From an uncultured Collinsella sp. (lineage in GTDB: Bacteria > Actinomycetota > Coriobacteriia > Coriobacteriales > Coriobacteriaceae), in the NCBI GenBank assembly GCA_900544725.1, contig UQWK01000003.1, positions 1 to 64,000 on the forward strand: DNA of 64,000 bases, given 5' to 3'. The position numbers and the translations under genes are program-made. Within the stretch, counting starts at the first letter, position 1. Each line of letters starts with the position of its first letter. Under the pieces are notes generated by a model, which was not told the DNA's origin, searched no databases, and saw only the letters and a program-made list of their open reading frames with translations. Positions 52,699 through 61,622 of the stretch are shown here, one piece after another.

Positions 52699-53393
52699 AA
52701 CGCGCCTTTATGTCCGAGCTCGCCATCGTTCGCACGCTTATCCCAAGCATCGCGGGCGTCAGCCTGTTCATCTTCGTTGTGTTGACCCTTGCCAACGCGT
52801 CGGATGGCGATTCCGGCATGAGCGCCGGCGCCTGCGCGGTCAGCGCCATGTCGCCCATCATGGTCATGAGCTCGCTGGCCGGCTTCGACAATCAAAATGG
52901 CTGGGAGCGTTATCGGGCAACGCTGCCCTTCTCGCGCAAAGACATTATTTGCGCACGCTACCTGAGCGTTATTGTCTTCTCGGCTGTCATGACGTGCGCC
53001 GCCGCGCTTCTGAGCATCGTCTCCATCCCGCTATTCAACAGCGTGGGCATCCCCTCGACGGGACAGACGGTCTTTGAGATCGCTATAGCCTCGGCAGCAT
53101 CGATGCTCATCTCCCTCATGATGGTGTTTTTGGCACAGCCGCTGTTCTTCCGATTTGGACACATGGAGGCGCTGCGCCTATCCGTCGGCCTGCTTGCCCT
53201 GCTCTGGTGCCTTGCCATTGCCACGTTGAGCTCCTCCAACCCCATCAGCAACTGGCTCATGTCGATTGCCGGGGCAAATCCCGATCCCGCCGTCCTTGGC
53301 TGTCTGTGTGCAGGCATCGCCACACTTGCCCTCGCGCTATGTGCAATCAGCTACACCGTCAGCACCAAGGTTTATCGAGCACGCGATCTGTAA
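52695..53393 (+). CDS. ABC-2 type transporter permease
   Basis: 232 aa with six hydrophobic segments (SIAGVSLFIFVVLTLANAS; MSPIMVMSSLAGFDNQNGW; YLSVIVFSAVMTCAAALLSI and so on). The NGWERYRATLPFSRKDI loop is typical of ABC2_membrane_5 permeases, which pair with YtrB-like ATPases. Begins inside the ATPase stop. Last gene of the operon; a terminator follows. Confidence 0.88.
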   Translation: MKRAFMSELAIVRTLIPSIAGVSLFIFVVLTLANASDGDSGMSAGACAVSAMSPIMVMSSLAGFDNQNGWERYRATLPFSRKDIICARYLSVIVFSAVMTCAAALLSIVSIPLFNSVGIPSTGQTVFEIAIASAASMLISLMMVFLAQPLFFRFGHMEALRLSVGLLALLWCLAIATLSSSNPISNWLMSIAGANPDPAVLGCLCAGIATLALALCAISYTVSTKVYRARDL

Positions 53394-53402
53394 TCGACGG
53401 CT

Positions 53403-53435
53403 AAAAAAGCTTAGGTGGTACCCCGCTTATTTTTT
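53403..53435 (+). terminator. Terminator of the GntR/ABC operon
   Basis: AAAAAAGC and GCTTATTTTTT bracket an inner GGT/ACC pair, giving a stem with A and T runs 10 nt after the permease stop. The remainder of the gap to 53843 contains the inverted-repeat element at 53521 and no gene I trust. Confidence 0.65.
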
Positions 53436-53520
53436 CAATGAAACGAGGCGGCATAGCGTCACCACCGCCCTTCACGGCAGGCCGTCTAGTTCTTGGCAAC
53501 CAAAAAGACACCGTCAGCAT

Positions 53521-53706
53521 ATCGAAGGTGAATACTTTTCCGCGAAGTGAACGAGTAAAAACAGTGCCCTGTAGCATCGACATTTTTAAGGACTCAATTC
53601 CTGCGGTTTTTGTCTAAGAATCCTGCAGTTTTGTTCGAAAAAAGTGTGCATGTTCCAGGGGTCCAGATTTACTCGTTCACTTCGCGGAAAACCATTCACC
53701 TTCGAT
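53521..53706. repeat. 186-bp inverted-repeat element
   Basis: Arms 53521-53559 and 53668-53706 match at 37 of 39 positions in opposite orientation (core TTTACTCGTTCACTTCGCGG). Reading outward, both arms encode a peptide start of the same form, FTRSLRGK then FTFD, preceded by MSMLQG or MCMFQG. The 108-nt centre holds two similar CCTGCGGTTTTTGT / CCTGCAGTTTTGTT blocks. Could be a MITE-like element or remnant of a reversed duplication. Confidence 0.75.
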
Positions 53707-53843
53707 TCGAGCCTTAACCAAATGCCCTCTCGAACTATGGCCCCTGTCTCACCACAGCGATATCAAAGCTTCATGGCGGGACGGTATCATCGGACGAGCG
53801 CCGTAAATCTGGCGCGGTCGTTCTTTGGGGAGGCATTTCACCC

Positions 53844-54719
53844 GTGTCGTGGGTCGCAGCAGCATTTGTGTCGGCTTTCTTTGCCGGCGTCACATCTGTC
53901 CTGGCCAAATGCGGCATCAAGCAGACCGACTCCGATGTCGCGACGGCCATTCGCACCTGCGTGGTGCTCGTTTTCGCCTGGGCAATGGCGGGCATTTCTG
54001 GATCCATTGGAACCATCGGCAGCATCGAACCCAGATCTTGGCTCTTTCTCGTCCTCTCGGGACTCGCTACCGGTGCTTCGTGGATCTGTTACTTTAAGGC
54101 GTTGGGCATCGGAGACGTCAATAAGGTCGCACCGGTCGACAAGATGAGCACCGTACTCGCTGCACTGATCGCCATTGTGCTTTTTGGCGAGACGAGCAAC
54201 CTTGCGGTTAAGCTCGTGGGAACCGCTGTCATCACCCTCGGCACGTTTTTAATGATCGAGAAGAAGCAGTCTGCCGGACCCGAGCAGCAGCAAGACCGAA
54301 CCTGGCTCGCTTACGCCCTCGGCGCCGCCGTGTTCGCAGCGCTCACGTCCATCCTTGCCAAGGCTGGCATCGAAGGCGTCGAGTCCAACCTGGCCACGGC
54401 AATCCGTACCTGTGTGGTACTGGTTATGGCATGGGCAATCGTGGCAGCTAAAGGCAAGATGGGCCAAGCCGTGCACGTAGACCGCTACGAACTCGTATTT
54501 CTCGCGGCATCGGGCATTGCGACTGGCGCATCGTGGCTGCTATGCTACTACGCCATCGCCACAGGCCAGGTGAGTGTCGTGGTGCAGATCGACAAACTAT
54601 CGATTGTCGTATCGGTACTATTTGCGCGCCTGGCATTCAACGAAAAACTCTCACGACGCAGCGCCATCGGTCTCGCTCTCATCGTCCTGGGCACTGCAGC
54701 GCTCGCAGTTTGGAAGTAG
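53844..54719 (+). CDS. EamA/DMT-family transporter with two near-identical halves
   Basis: 291 aa. The halves are obviously repeated: LATAIRTCVVLVMAWAIV in the second mirrors VATAIRTCVVLVFAWAMA in the first, and SGLATGASWICYFKAL mirrors SGIATGASWLLCYYAI. This internal similarity is higher than in most EamA proteins. GTG start at 53844; GGGGAGG lies 10 nt upstream. No adjacent regulator. Substrate unknown. Confidence 0.88.
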   Translation: MSWVAAAFVSAFFAGVTSVLAKCGIKQTDSDVATAIRTCVVLVFAWAMAGISGSIGTIGSIEPRSWLFLVLSGLATGASWICYFKALGIGDVNKVAPVDKMSTVLAALIAIVLFGETSNLAVKLVGTAVITLGTFLMIEKKQSAGPEQQQDRTWLAYALGAAVFAALTSILAKAGIEGVESNLATAIRTCVVLVMAWAIVAAKGKMGQAVHVDRYELVFLAASGIATGASWLLCYYAIATGQVSVVVQIDKLSIVVSVLFARLAFNEKLSRRSAIGLALIVLGTAALAVWK

Positions 54720-54734
54720 CGCGGCCAGCAGCCG

Positions 54735-55526
54735 CTACATCCTCACACCTGGCTTGGGATGCCTGTACTGACCGTGGGATGCCGTGCGCTTACCGTGCGA
54801 GATGGCAAATTTGGGACAACAGTGCAGGCAACGAAGGCAGGCTGCGCACTCCGGCTTTGTCCAGACGGGAAGGCCGTCGCGCATCTCAATCGCCGCCATG
54901 GGGCAGCGCTTAGCGCAGAGGCTACACCCGACGCAGCGGCTAGCATCGACGGCAAACTTGCTCGTCTGTTGCATGCGCGGCAGCCCAATTGCGTGATACG
55001 CGCACGATGCAAACAGAGGCACGCGATGGCGCATCATGTTGCCCGTGCGGCGTGCCCGCACCGCCTCGATCACGGCATCAATCTGCGCCTCGGCAGCTCT
55101 ATTGATACCCTCAACCTTTTGAGGGTCAGACAGGTCGAAAACAGGCGTCCAGGTATCGGGCATCTTGACGCTCATCGCCGCATCTAACTCGAGCCCACGC
55201 TCGTGCAGCAGATCGCGGGCGAACTTGGCCGATTGCCCGGTCGTCGAACCATATGTCGAGACATAGAACGTATAGGGGCGCTCGCCGCCCTTTGTGCCGG
55301 CAGCAACCGATAGGTCGACAGTCTTCAAAAACTCGATCATTGGCGTCGGCAAGCCCCAGGCGTATACCGGGGCGACAAACCCCAGCCGACAGGGGCCTTC
55401 CATCACAGCAAGGTGAAGGATCTCGGCATCAAAGCGCTCAATCGACATAACTTTGTCGCTTGTCGCCGCTGCAATGCGACGCGCCACATGCTCGCTGTTC
55501 CCTGTCGCGCTAAAGTACAGGATCAT
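54735..55526 (-). CDS. EFR1-type flavodoxin/ferredoxin fusion
   Basis: 263 aa. The N-terminal ~160 residues are flavodoxin-like (FSATGNSEHVAR as FMN-phosphate loop; PVYAWGLPTPM). The C-terminus has two 4Fe-4S motifs, CVGCSLCAKRCP and CAACLRCLHCCP. The combination is the EFR1 family found in anaerobes, probably shuttling electrons. I used the ATG at 55526 behind AGGGG. A long upstream frame is non-coding. It is 35 nt from the ClC gene on the same strand, possibly one transcript. Confidence 0.88.
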   Translation of the reverse strand: MILYFSATGNSEHVARRIAAATSDKVMSIERFDAEILHLAVMEGPCRLGFVAPVYAWGLPTPMIEFLKTVDLSVAAGTKGGERPYTFYVSTYGSTTGQSAKFARDLLHERGLELDAAMSVKMPDTWTPVFDLSDPQKVEGINRAAEAQIDAVIEAVRARRTGNMMRHRVPLFASCAYHAIGLPRMQQTSKFAVDASRCVGCSLCAKRCPMAAIEMRDGLPVWTKPECAACLRCLHCCPKFAISHGKRTASHGQYRHPKPGVRM

Positions 55527-55561
55527 CTCGTACCCCTGGAATTGACTCGTGAAAAACCGCG

Positions 55562-56866
55562 CTACTTGCGCAGCGGCTTGGGCAGTGGAATGCCGGCGGC
55601 GATGACGGCCGCGATGATCATGCAGACGATACCCTTGAGTGGAAAGCACATAAGCAGCAGGCCCACGACCATGACCGGCTGACGCATGACCGCACCCATC
55701 GTCGATGCCGTGCAGACGGCGACGCAAAAGACCGGATCTGCGCCGGTGAGGATGGCAAGGCCGTAGCCCAGGCTCACGCCCGAGAAGATAACCGGGAAGA
55801 AGTGGCCGCCACGCCAACCAAGGTTGATAAGGGCGGGCGTCAGCATGGCCTTAACAAGACCGGTCGCGATAAGCACGCCAGCGGGAATGGTCAGGTAGGT
55901 TTCCATGAGCACGTCGGCCTGAGTCTCGCCGGCAAACATGGTGTAGGGCAGGACCGTGCCGCAGATGGCGAGCGCCAGACCAGCCAGCATTGCCTTGACG
56001 ACAGGGCGCTCCCCTATTACATGGGCAAGCGCTTCGCTCGTGTGCTCAGAGACAAAGTACAGCCAGCCGCAGATTGTTCCGATCAACGACAGAGGGACGA
56101 GCCAGGTAAGCTCCAAGTTGCCCACCACGGCAGCCTCGAACCTGGGCATGCCCATGCCGCCGCCCACAAGCTGGCCGAGCAACAGATAGGTGCCCAGGCC
56201 GCCGGCAATCGCAATGCCGTAGACCACGGTCTTCTGTGCCTTGGGCAGCTTGATCGTGATCTCGTCGGACGCGGAATCTCCATCGTCGTCGCCACCCTGG
56301 CCGTCGGCGCTGCCGGCAAGCGGCGCCACAAAGCCAAAGACGGGCGCGGTAAAGAGCGCCGTCAGGGCAGCCTGGGTACCCAGCAGCGTGAGCTCCCTAA
56401 ACTCGGCGCCAAAGCGACGCATACGGTCGCCGACCCAGCTGCACAGACCCGCGATAACGCCGGTCAGGCCGGCCTCCGGTCCAATGCTTCCGCCAAACAG
56501 CAGCGGCAGCAATGCCGCGAGCGAAAGCTTGCCCAGGTTGTCGTACGGGTAGCGCCCGTCTTGCTTAACCTTAGCCATCACCTGGTTGAGGTCATCGGTC
56601 TTGGTGCCTGTCATCTTTTCGTACAGACCGATTAACAGGCCGCCCAGCAGACAGACAAAAAACGGGTACGGCAAAAAGCCAAACGGGCCGCTGGCAAGCT
56701 CGGGCGAAGCGACGCCCAGCGCGTGCGGAATCTCGGTCCATAGATAGTCGATACCGTGCTCCATCGCAAAAAAGAACAGCCAGACCGCGGCACCTGCGAA
56801 CGCACCGGTCACGGCAACGCTAAGTAAAAACAGCGCGCGGTTTTTGGGTTTGGCAAGGTTATCCAT
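55562..56866 (-). CDS. ClC-family chloride channel or exchanger
   Basis: 434 aa with 10-12 membrane helices. The ClC selectivity motif is GGSIGPEAGLTG (usual GSGIP / GREGP sites), with a later GGHFFPVIFSG segment. A non-conserved acidic loop rich in D and G (GQGGDDDGDSASDE) sits mid-protein. The gating glutamate is retained in GPEAG. Members move Cl- or F-; this branch is uncharacterised. ATG at 56866 with GAGGA upstream. Confidence 0.85.
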   Translation of the reverse strand: MDNLAKPKNRALFLLSVAVTGAFAGAAVWLFFFAMEHGIDYLWTEIPHALGVASPELASGPFGFLPYPFFVCLLGGLLIGLYEKMTGTKTDDLNQVMAKVKQDGRYPYDNLGKLSLAALLPLLFGGSIGPEAGLTGVIAGLCSWVGDRMRRFGAEFRELTLLGTQAALTALFTAPVFGFVAPLAGSADGQGGDDDGDSASDEITIKLPKAQKTVVYGIAIAGGLGTYLLLGQLVGGGMGMPRFEAAVVGNLELTWLVPLSLIGTICGWLYFVSEHTSEALAHVIGERPVVKAMLAGLALAICGTVLPYTMFAGETQADVLMETYLTIPAGVLIATGLVKAMLTPALINLGWRGGHFFPVIFSGVSLGYGLAILTGADPVFCVAVCTASTMGAVMRQPVMVVGLLLMCFPLKGIVCMIIAAVIAAGIPLPKPLRK

Positions 56867-56991
56867 CGGGTCCTCCCGCGGTCAAAGTCGACATAGTTAC
56901 GTTTTATTGTAGAGCGAGCGTTGCCCGAACGAGCCAACCGTCTGCGCCGCGAACGGCACCATTGGGAGCCATAGTGGGGCAAGCTCAAGAC

Positions 56992-57525
56992 TTATCCGTT
57001 GATAATCGAGGCAATCTCGCGCAAATCGTCGGCAAAGTAGATACCTTGCTGGCGCTGCGGGCTCGATAGGCCCTTATCGATCATATGCTCGAGCAACGCC
57101 TTGAGGTCGTTGTAGTAGCCCCCGAGGTTGTACAGGATGCACGGCGCATCGAGATGCCCCAACGACACAGCGGACATGACCTCGGCAATCTCCTCGAGCG
57201 TGCCCGTACCGCCCGGGAAGGCGATGAACGCGTCGCCGAGCTCGATCATCTTGGCCTTACGCTCGGTCATGCCGCTCGTCACGATAAGCTCGTCGATGCC
57301 ATCGTGCTGAAACTCGGCCTCGATAAAAAAGCTCGGTTCAACACCCGTCACGTGTCCACCTGCCTCGAGTACGCTATCGGCAAGAGCGCCCATCAGGCCC
57401 GATTTGGACCCGCCGTATACCAGCGCGTGCCCGTTGGAGCCAATCCAGTTGCCCAGCTCTTGCACTGCAGGCAGAAACGCTGGGTCGTTACCGACGCTGG
57501 CGCCCAGGTATACCGTGATATTCAT
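56992..57525 (-). CDS. LOG-family nucleotide phosphoribohydrolase
   Basis: 177 aa. The catalytic motif PGGTGTLEE (104-112) with preceding ALVYGGSKSGLMG defines the LOG/TIGR00730 family, which cleaves ribose-5-phosphate from purine nucleoside monophosphates including cytokinin precursors. Bacterial roles include nucleotide salvage. ATG at 57525 with GAGGGGG upstream. Isolated gene between the ClC and potassium channel genes. Confidence 0.92.
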   Translation of the reverse strand: MNITVYLGASVGNDPAFLPAVQELGNWIGSNGHALVYGGSKSGLMGALADSVLEAGGHVTGVEPSFFIEAEFQHDGIDELIVTSGMTERKAKMIELGDAFIAFPGGTGTLEEIAEVMSAVSLGHLDAPCILYNLGGYYNDLKALLEHMIDKGLSSPQRQQGIYFADDLREIASIING

Positions 57526-57561
57526 ATTCAGTCCCCCTCGTCGTGACGCGCAGCGCCCCCT

Positions 57562-57987
57562 CTAGCGTTGGCGTCGGCGATATTCGCGCACACGGCGCGA
57601 TAGATCGGCAAGCTCGTCACGATCGAGCTCTTCCAAATGCTCCAGATCATCCATAAAGCGCGCCATGGTGTCCTTTTGGCGCATCTTGATGAGCGTGTTG
57701 CAGTAGTTCACCGCCACGCCCGTGAGCATGGCGATGTAGAAGATGCTGATGACGCTCAGGACAACGGTAATCGCGCGGGCAACCGGCGTCTCGGCCGGGA
57801 TATCACCGAAGCCGATCGTCGATACGGTCTCAAAGCTAAACCAGAGGCCGTCGCCAAACGTAAGGGTCGTGGGCTCGGACAGCCAGACAGCCGTCGAGCA
57901 CAGCAGATAGAAGATAAGGAACAGGCCCGTGATGCGCGCAAAGCCAGCCTGGCGCAACACGTCGGCAAGCGTCCTCAACTTGTTCAT
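57562..57987 (-). CDS. Two-transmembrane potassium channel
   Basis: 141 aa. The layout is TM1 (ITGLFLIFYLLCSTAVWL), pore helix, selectivity filter STIGFGDI (variant of TVGYGD), TM2 (AITVVLSVISIFYIAMLTGV), then a short charged tail with no RCK domain. The ATG at 57987 has AAAGGGG upstream; the longer frame is not supported. With kup at the other end of the window it would contribute to K+ balance; no direct link is shown. Confidence 0.85.
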   Translation of the reverse strand: MNKLRTLADVLRQAGFARITGLFLIFYLLCSTAVWLSEPTTLTFGDGLWFSFETVSTIGFGDIPAETPVARAITVVLSVISIFYIAMLTGVAVNYCNTLIKMRQKDTMARFMDDLEHLEELDRDELADLSRRVREYRRRQR

Positions 57988-58058
57988 CGCGACCCCTTTT
58001 CCCAGACGCCCAATCACATTCGCTCGGTATTGTCCCACGCCTCCCCCGCAAACGGAAC

Positions 58059-58114
58059 TAGTCATTGGGGACGTTCTTAAACGACTAGTCAGTTAAGAAC
58101 GTCCCCAATGACTA
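58059..58114. repeat. 22-bp inverted repeat with GGGAC core
   Basis: Second copy of the element at 43355: arms of 22 bp containing ATTGGGGACGTTCTTAA, spacer ACGACTAGTCAG. Again in a divergent gap (K+ channel / hybrid kinase). Confidence 0.9.
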
Positions 58115-58200
58115 CCTAACCGTTTAGCGGTGCGGCGGCTGAATGGGCAGGCTGAGCTGGTATCCTTATGCGAAACTGTCTCAACTCGATAGGATTTCAT

Positions 58201-61005
58201 GTGAAACCTTCCGCTGTCTTTCGCTTGGCTCTATATCGCACCCTGGCCGTCGCGCTTGCCGCGCTCGCCATACTGAGCGCCGTCATGCCCGCCCCCGCCT
58301 TTGCCGCCGACTCCGACCAGCAGGTCAAGACGGTCCGCGTTGGCTGGCTCGTCAACAACAAAGGCTTCCAGGAAGGCATACCGGGCGAGCGACTCTCGGG
58401 ATGGGGCTACGAGTACCTCCAGACCCTCTCGTATTACACAAAGGGCTGGCGATACGAATACGTTAGCGGCACCTTCTCCGAGCTTATGGACATGCTCGAG
58501 GCAGGCGAAATCGACCTCATGCCCAACATCTCGCATTCGGCAGAACGCGAGCAGAAGCTGCTCTTTTCCTCGAACCCCGAGGGCACCGAGCGCTACTACA
58601 TCTACGCCAGGCCCGACCGCGACGACCTGGCCAAGGGTGACCCCCAGGCGCTCCAAGGCCTCACCATCGGCTGCAACTCTGGCGTTATGCAAACTATCGT
58701 CGGCCAGCAGTGGCTCGCCGACGAAGGCGTTACCTGCACCTATAAAGAAATCGACACCGGCAGTGCCCTCTTTGAGGCGCTTGCAGACGGCGAGGTCGAC
58801 GCCGTCATCATGAACGACACCATTTCGTCGCCCGATGCGTCACCCATGTTCTACGTAGGCTCGAGCGACTACTATTTTGCCGTTCCCAAAAGCCGCCCTG
58901 ACCTGATGAACGACATCAACGCCGCCATGACGACCATCGCCCGCGATAACCCGCGCTATAACGAGGAAGTCAAATCGAGTTACTCGACCCAAAACAGTGG
59001 CTCGTCATCGCTCACCGGTACCGAGACCACCTGGCTCAAAGAAAACGGCAATACCATCACGCTCGGCTATCTTAAAAACCAACTTCCCTACTGTACGCAA
59101 AATGACGACGGCGAGATGGAAGGGTCGCTCGCCTCGCTTGCAACGACGTTGCACGACAAGTTTGGCATTACGGTCAAAACAATCGCACTCTCGAACAACA
59201 AGCAAATGATCAAAGCCCTTTCCAACGGAACCATCGATGTCGCCCTGCCGTTGTTTCGCGACTACTGGCTCGCCGAGCAGACAGGGGTCATCCAGTCAAA
59301 CTCGATGGGAACGGTTTCGCTGACCGCCATTCACAGTGGCAAAAACCTGAACAGAGACCTTAAGAACATCGCTTGTACAAAGAGCACAATCGTTAACCGT
59401 TTTGAGCTCGAAAGTCTCTTTCCGAACGCAACGGTAACCGAGTATTCGAATGACGGCGAGGTGCTCAAAGCCCTCAATGAGGGGAAGGCACGTTGCATCA
59501 TTGTCCCCAGCACGCGCCTGGAAACTCTCCGCGACATCTACGACATCGAGGATTTCGAAACACAGGAACTCACCAACACGGCGCAACTATCGTGTTTAAT
59601 TTCGCGCGGCAAGCCCGAGCTGCTGGGAATCATCAATAAGGGCATCGTCAATGCAGGTGAATCGCTCTCTGCAAACAGCTATTTCCCCACATCGTACTCG
59701 GCGCAAGAATCGGATGCGTTCCGACTTCTCTACCGCAACCGCATCGTCATTGCGGCAGTCGTCATCTGCATTTTGCTCACCGGCATCGTCATCCTTGTCT
59801 GGTCGCTTTACCGCGCACAGGAGGAACGGCAGAAAGCCGATGCCGCCAACACCGCCAAAACCGCTTTCCTCACGCGCATGAGCCACGACATCCGCACGCC
59901 GCTCAACGGCATCCTGGGCCTTATCGAAATTGAGGAATTGAGAGAAGGCGACATGCAGGTCGCCCGCGAAAGCCGCGCCAAGGCGCGCGTTGCCGCCAAT
60001 CACCTGCTCTCGCTAATCAACGATATCCTCGAGATGGGCAGGATCGAGGAGCGCAAAGTGACGCTCGAGCACGAATCATTCAACCTTAAAGAGCTGTGCG
60101 ACAATGCGCTCGTACTGTGCAAGCTCCGCGCATCGGACCGCGGCATAACCATGCTCGACACCAGCGAGCCCTACGCTGTCGACCAATATATGATCGGCAG
60201 CCCCACCCATATTCGGCAGATCCTTGTCAACCTGCTCGACAACAGCATCAAGTACAACAAGCACGGAGGCACCGTCACGTTCTCATCGACCATCAAACCG
60301 GTCGACGACGAGCACGCCGTGTTTTGCTTTAGCGTCTCGGATACCGGCATTGGTATGACATCCGAGTTTTTGGCACACATTTACGAGCCGTTTGCCCAGG
60401 AAGGCGACGATGCGCGCAGCAAGTTCCAAGGAACCGGCATTGGCATGTCTATCGTCAAATCGCTCATCGATATGATGGGCGGCACGATTGAGATTTCGAG
60501 TGAGGTTGGCGTGGGGAGTACGTTTGACGTCCGGATTCCGCTCGATATCGACAAGAACCCTCAGATAAAAGAATGTGCAGACACGCAGGTAAGCAGCTGC
60601 TCGCTCGCCGGCATGAACGTCCTTTTGGCAGAAGATAACGAGCTCAATGCCGAGATTGCCCAGGCTCTGCTCGAAAGCGAGGGCATCGTCGTAACTCGCG
60701 CCGCCGACGGCAACGAAGCGGTCGACCTATACGTTGGCCGTCCCGCGGGTAGCTTCGATGCGATTCTAATGGACATCATGATGCCGGGCATGGACGGCTA
60801 CGAGGCAACCCGCGCGATCCGCCTGAGCGAAAAGGCCGATGCGGCCGACATCCCCATCATCGCGCTCACCGCCAACGCCTTTGCCGAAGACGCCAAGGCG
60901 GCACACGACGCCGGCATGAACGCCCATCTGCCCAAACCGCTCGACTTTAACAAGCTCAAAAACATACTCGCCTGTATCAAGAAAAAAGGGGCTGTTTCGC
61001 TATAG
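58201..61005 (+). CDS. BvgS-like hybrid sensor histidine kinase
   Basis: 934 aa. Signal peptide to about residue 36 (PAPAFAA), two periplasmic-binding-type SBP_bac_3 sensor domains (~40-275 and ~285-505), one membrane helix (515-537), HisKA with H562 in MSHDIRTPLNG, HATPase (DNSIKYN; SDTGIGM; GTGIGMSIVK), then a receiver domain with phospho-acceptor D858 in MDIMMPGMDG. No HPt domain or response regulator gene follows, so the output partner is elsewhere. GTG start at 58201, after TAGGA. Probably senses an extracellular amino acid or similar ligand. Confidence 0.9.
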   Translation: MKPSAVFRLALYRTLAVALAALAILSAVMPAPAFAADSDQQVKTVRVGWLVNNKGFQEGIPGERLSGWGYEYLQTLSYYTKGWRYEYVSGTFSELMDMLEAGEIDLMPNISHSAEREQKLLFSSNPEGTERYYIYARPDRDDLAKGDPQALQGLTIGCNSGVMQTIVGQQWLADEGVTCTYKEIDTGSALFEALADGEVDAVIMNDTISSPDASPMFYVGSSDYYFAVPKSRPDLMNDINAAMTTIARDNPRYNEEVKSSYSTQNSGSSSLTGTETTWLKENGNTITLGYLKNQLPYCTQNDDGEMEGSLASLATTLHDKFGITVKTIALSNNKQMIKALSNGTIDVALPLFRDYWLAEQTGVIQSNSMGTVSLTAIHSGKNLNRDLKNIACTKSTIVNRFELESLFPNATVTEYSNDGEVLKALNEGKARCIIVPSTRLETLRDIYDIEDFETQELTNTAQLSCLISRGKPELLGIINKGIVNAGESLSANSYFPTSYSAQESDAFRLLYRNRIVIAAVVICILLTGIVILVWSLYRAQEERQKADAANTAKTAFLTRMSHDIRTPLNGILGLIEIEELREGDMQVARESRAKARVAANHLLSLINDILEMGRIEERKVTLEHESFNLKELCDNALVLCKLRASDRGITMLDTSEPYAVDQYMIGSPTHIRQILVNLLDNSIKYNKHGGTVTFSSTIKPVDDEHAVFCFSVSDTGIGMTSEFLAHIYEPFAQEGDDARSKFQGTGIGMSIVKSLIDMMGGTIEISSEVGVGSTFDVRIPLDIDKNPQIKECADTQVSSCSLAGMNVLLAEDNELNAEIAQALLESEGIVVTRAADGNEAVDLYVGRPAGSFDAILMDIMMPGMDGYEATRAIRLSEKADAADIPIIALTANAFAEDAKAAHDAGMNAHLPKPLDFNKLKNILACIKKKGAVSL

Positions 61006-61046
61006 TTTGTGCTCAACCACCATGCGCAGCAGAAAGGAAGCCAACG

Positions 61047-61526
61047 ATGTTTAGGCCCTTACGTCGAAAGAAACGCGCCATCGCCGACGAGGAAGCGCGC
61101 GAACTGCTCGCTACCTGCAAGCGCGGCGTCTTTGCCGTCAATGGCGATGATGGCTACCCCTATGCCATTCCCGTCAACTACTTCTTTGACGCCGAGCACG
61201 ACAAGATTTATTTCCATGGCGCCAAGGCTGGCCACAAGGTCGATTCACTCAGGCATGATGATAAAGTCTGCTTTACCGTTTACGGCAACGAGTGGTACAA
61301 GGACGGCGACTGGGCTCCCTACGTTATGAGTACCGTTGTCTTTGGTCGTTGTCGCCTGGTAGATGAAGCGCCCGCGTTTATCGAGGACAAAGTCCGTCAG
61401 CTCGCGATTAAGTACTACCCTTCTGCCGAAGAAGTCGAGGAGGAGATCGCCAAAGACATAAAGGGCGTCCAACTCTACGAGATTTCGATTGAACATCTTT
61501 GCGGCAAGCAGATTCATGAAAAGTAG
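61047..61526 (+). CDS. Pyridoxamine-5'-phosphate-oxidase-like flavin-binding protein
   Basis: 159 aa split-barrel protein resembling the NimA-type PNPOx branch: ANGDDGYPYAIPVNY-like opening (as AVNGDDGYPYAIPVNYFF), IYFHGAKAGHKVD, DKVCFTVYG and FGRCRLVDE. Members bind FMN, heme or F420; a nitroreductase role is known for NimA but is only a possibility here. ATG at 61047 after AAAGGAAG. It starts 41 nt after the kinase gene and may be cotranscribed. Confidence 0.85.
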   Translation: MFRPLRRKKRAIADEEARELLATCKRGVFAVNGDDGYPYAIPVNYFFDAEHDKIYFHGAKAGHKVDSLRHDDKVCFTVYGNEWYKDGDWAPYVMSTVVFGRCRLVDEAPAFIEDKVRQLAIKYYPSAEEVEEEIAKDIKGVQLYEISIEHLCGKQIHEK

Positions 61527-61558
61527 CGAATGCGGAAAACGCGCTCGCTACCCTCTGC

Positions 61559-61601
61559 GCCCCATGTGCCCACGCATTTTGACGGCGTGGGCACATGGGG
61601 C
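61559..61601. terminator. Bidirectional hairpin, PNPOx / MalY
   Basis: Seventeen-bp perfect stem GCCCCATGTGCCCACGC / GCGTGGGCACATGGGGC with a 9-nt loop in a convergent gap. It lacks a distinct U run. Confidence 0.7.
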
Positions 61602-61622
61602 AGCACTCGAATCGAGCGTCCC

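Noticed and set aside
53411..53425. T-box motif AGGTGGTACCCCG
   Set aside because: There is no room for a stem I or specifier after the permease gene, and the sequence is better explained as a terminator.
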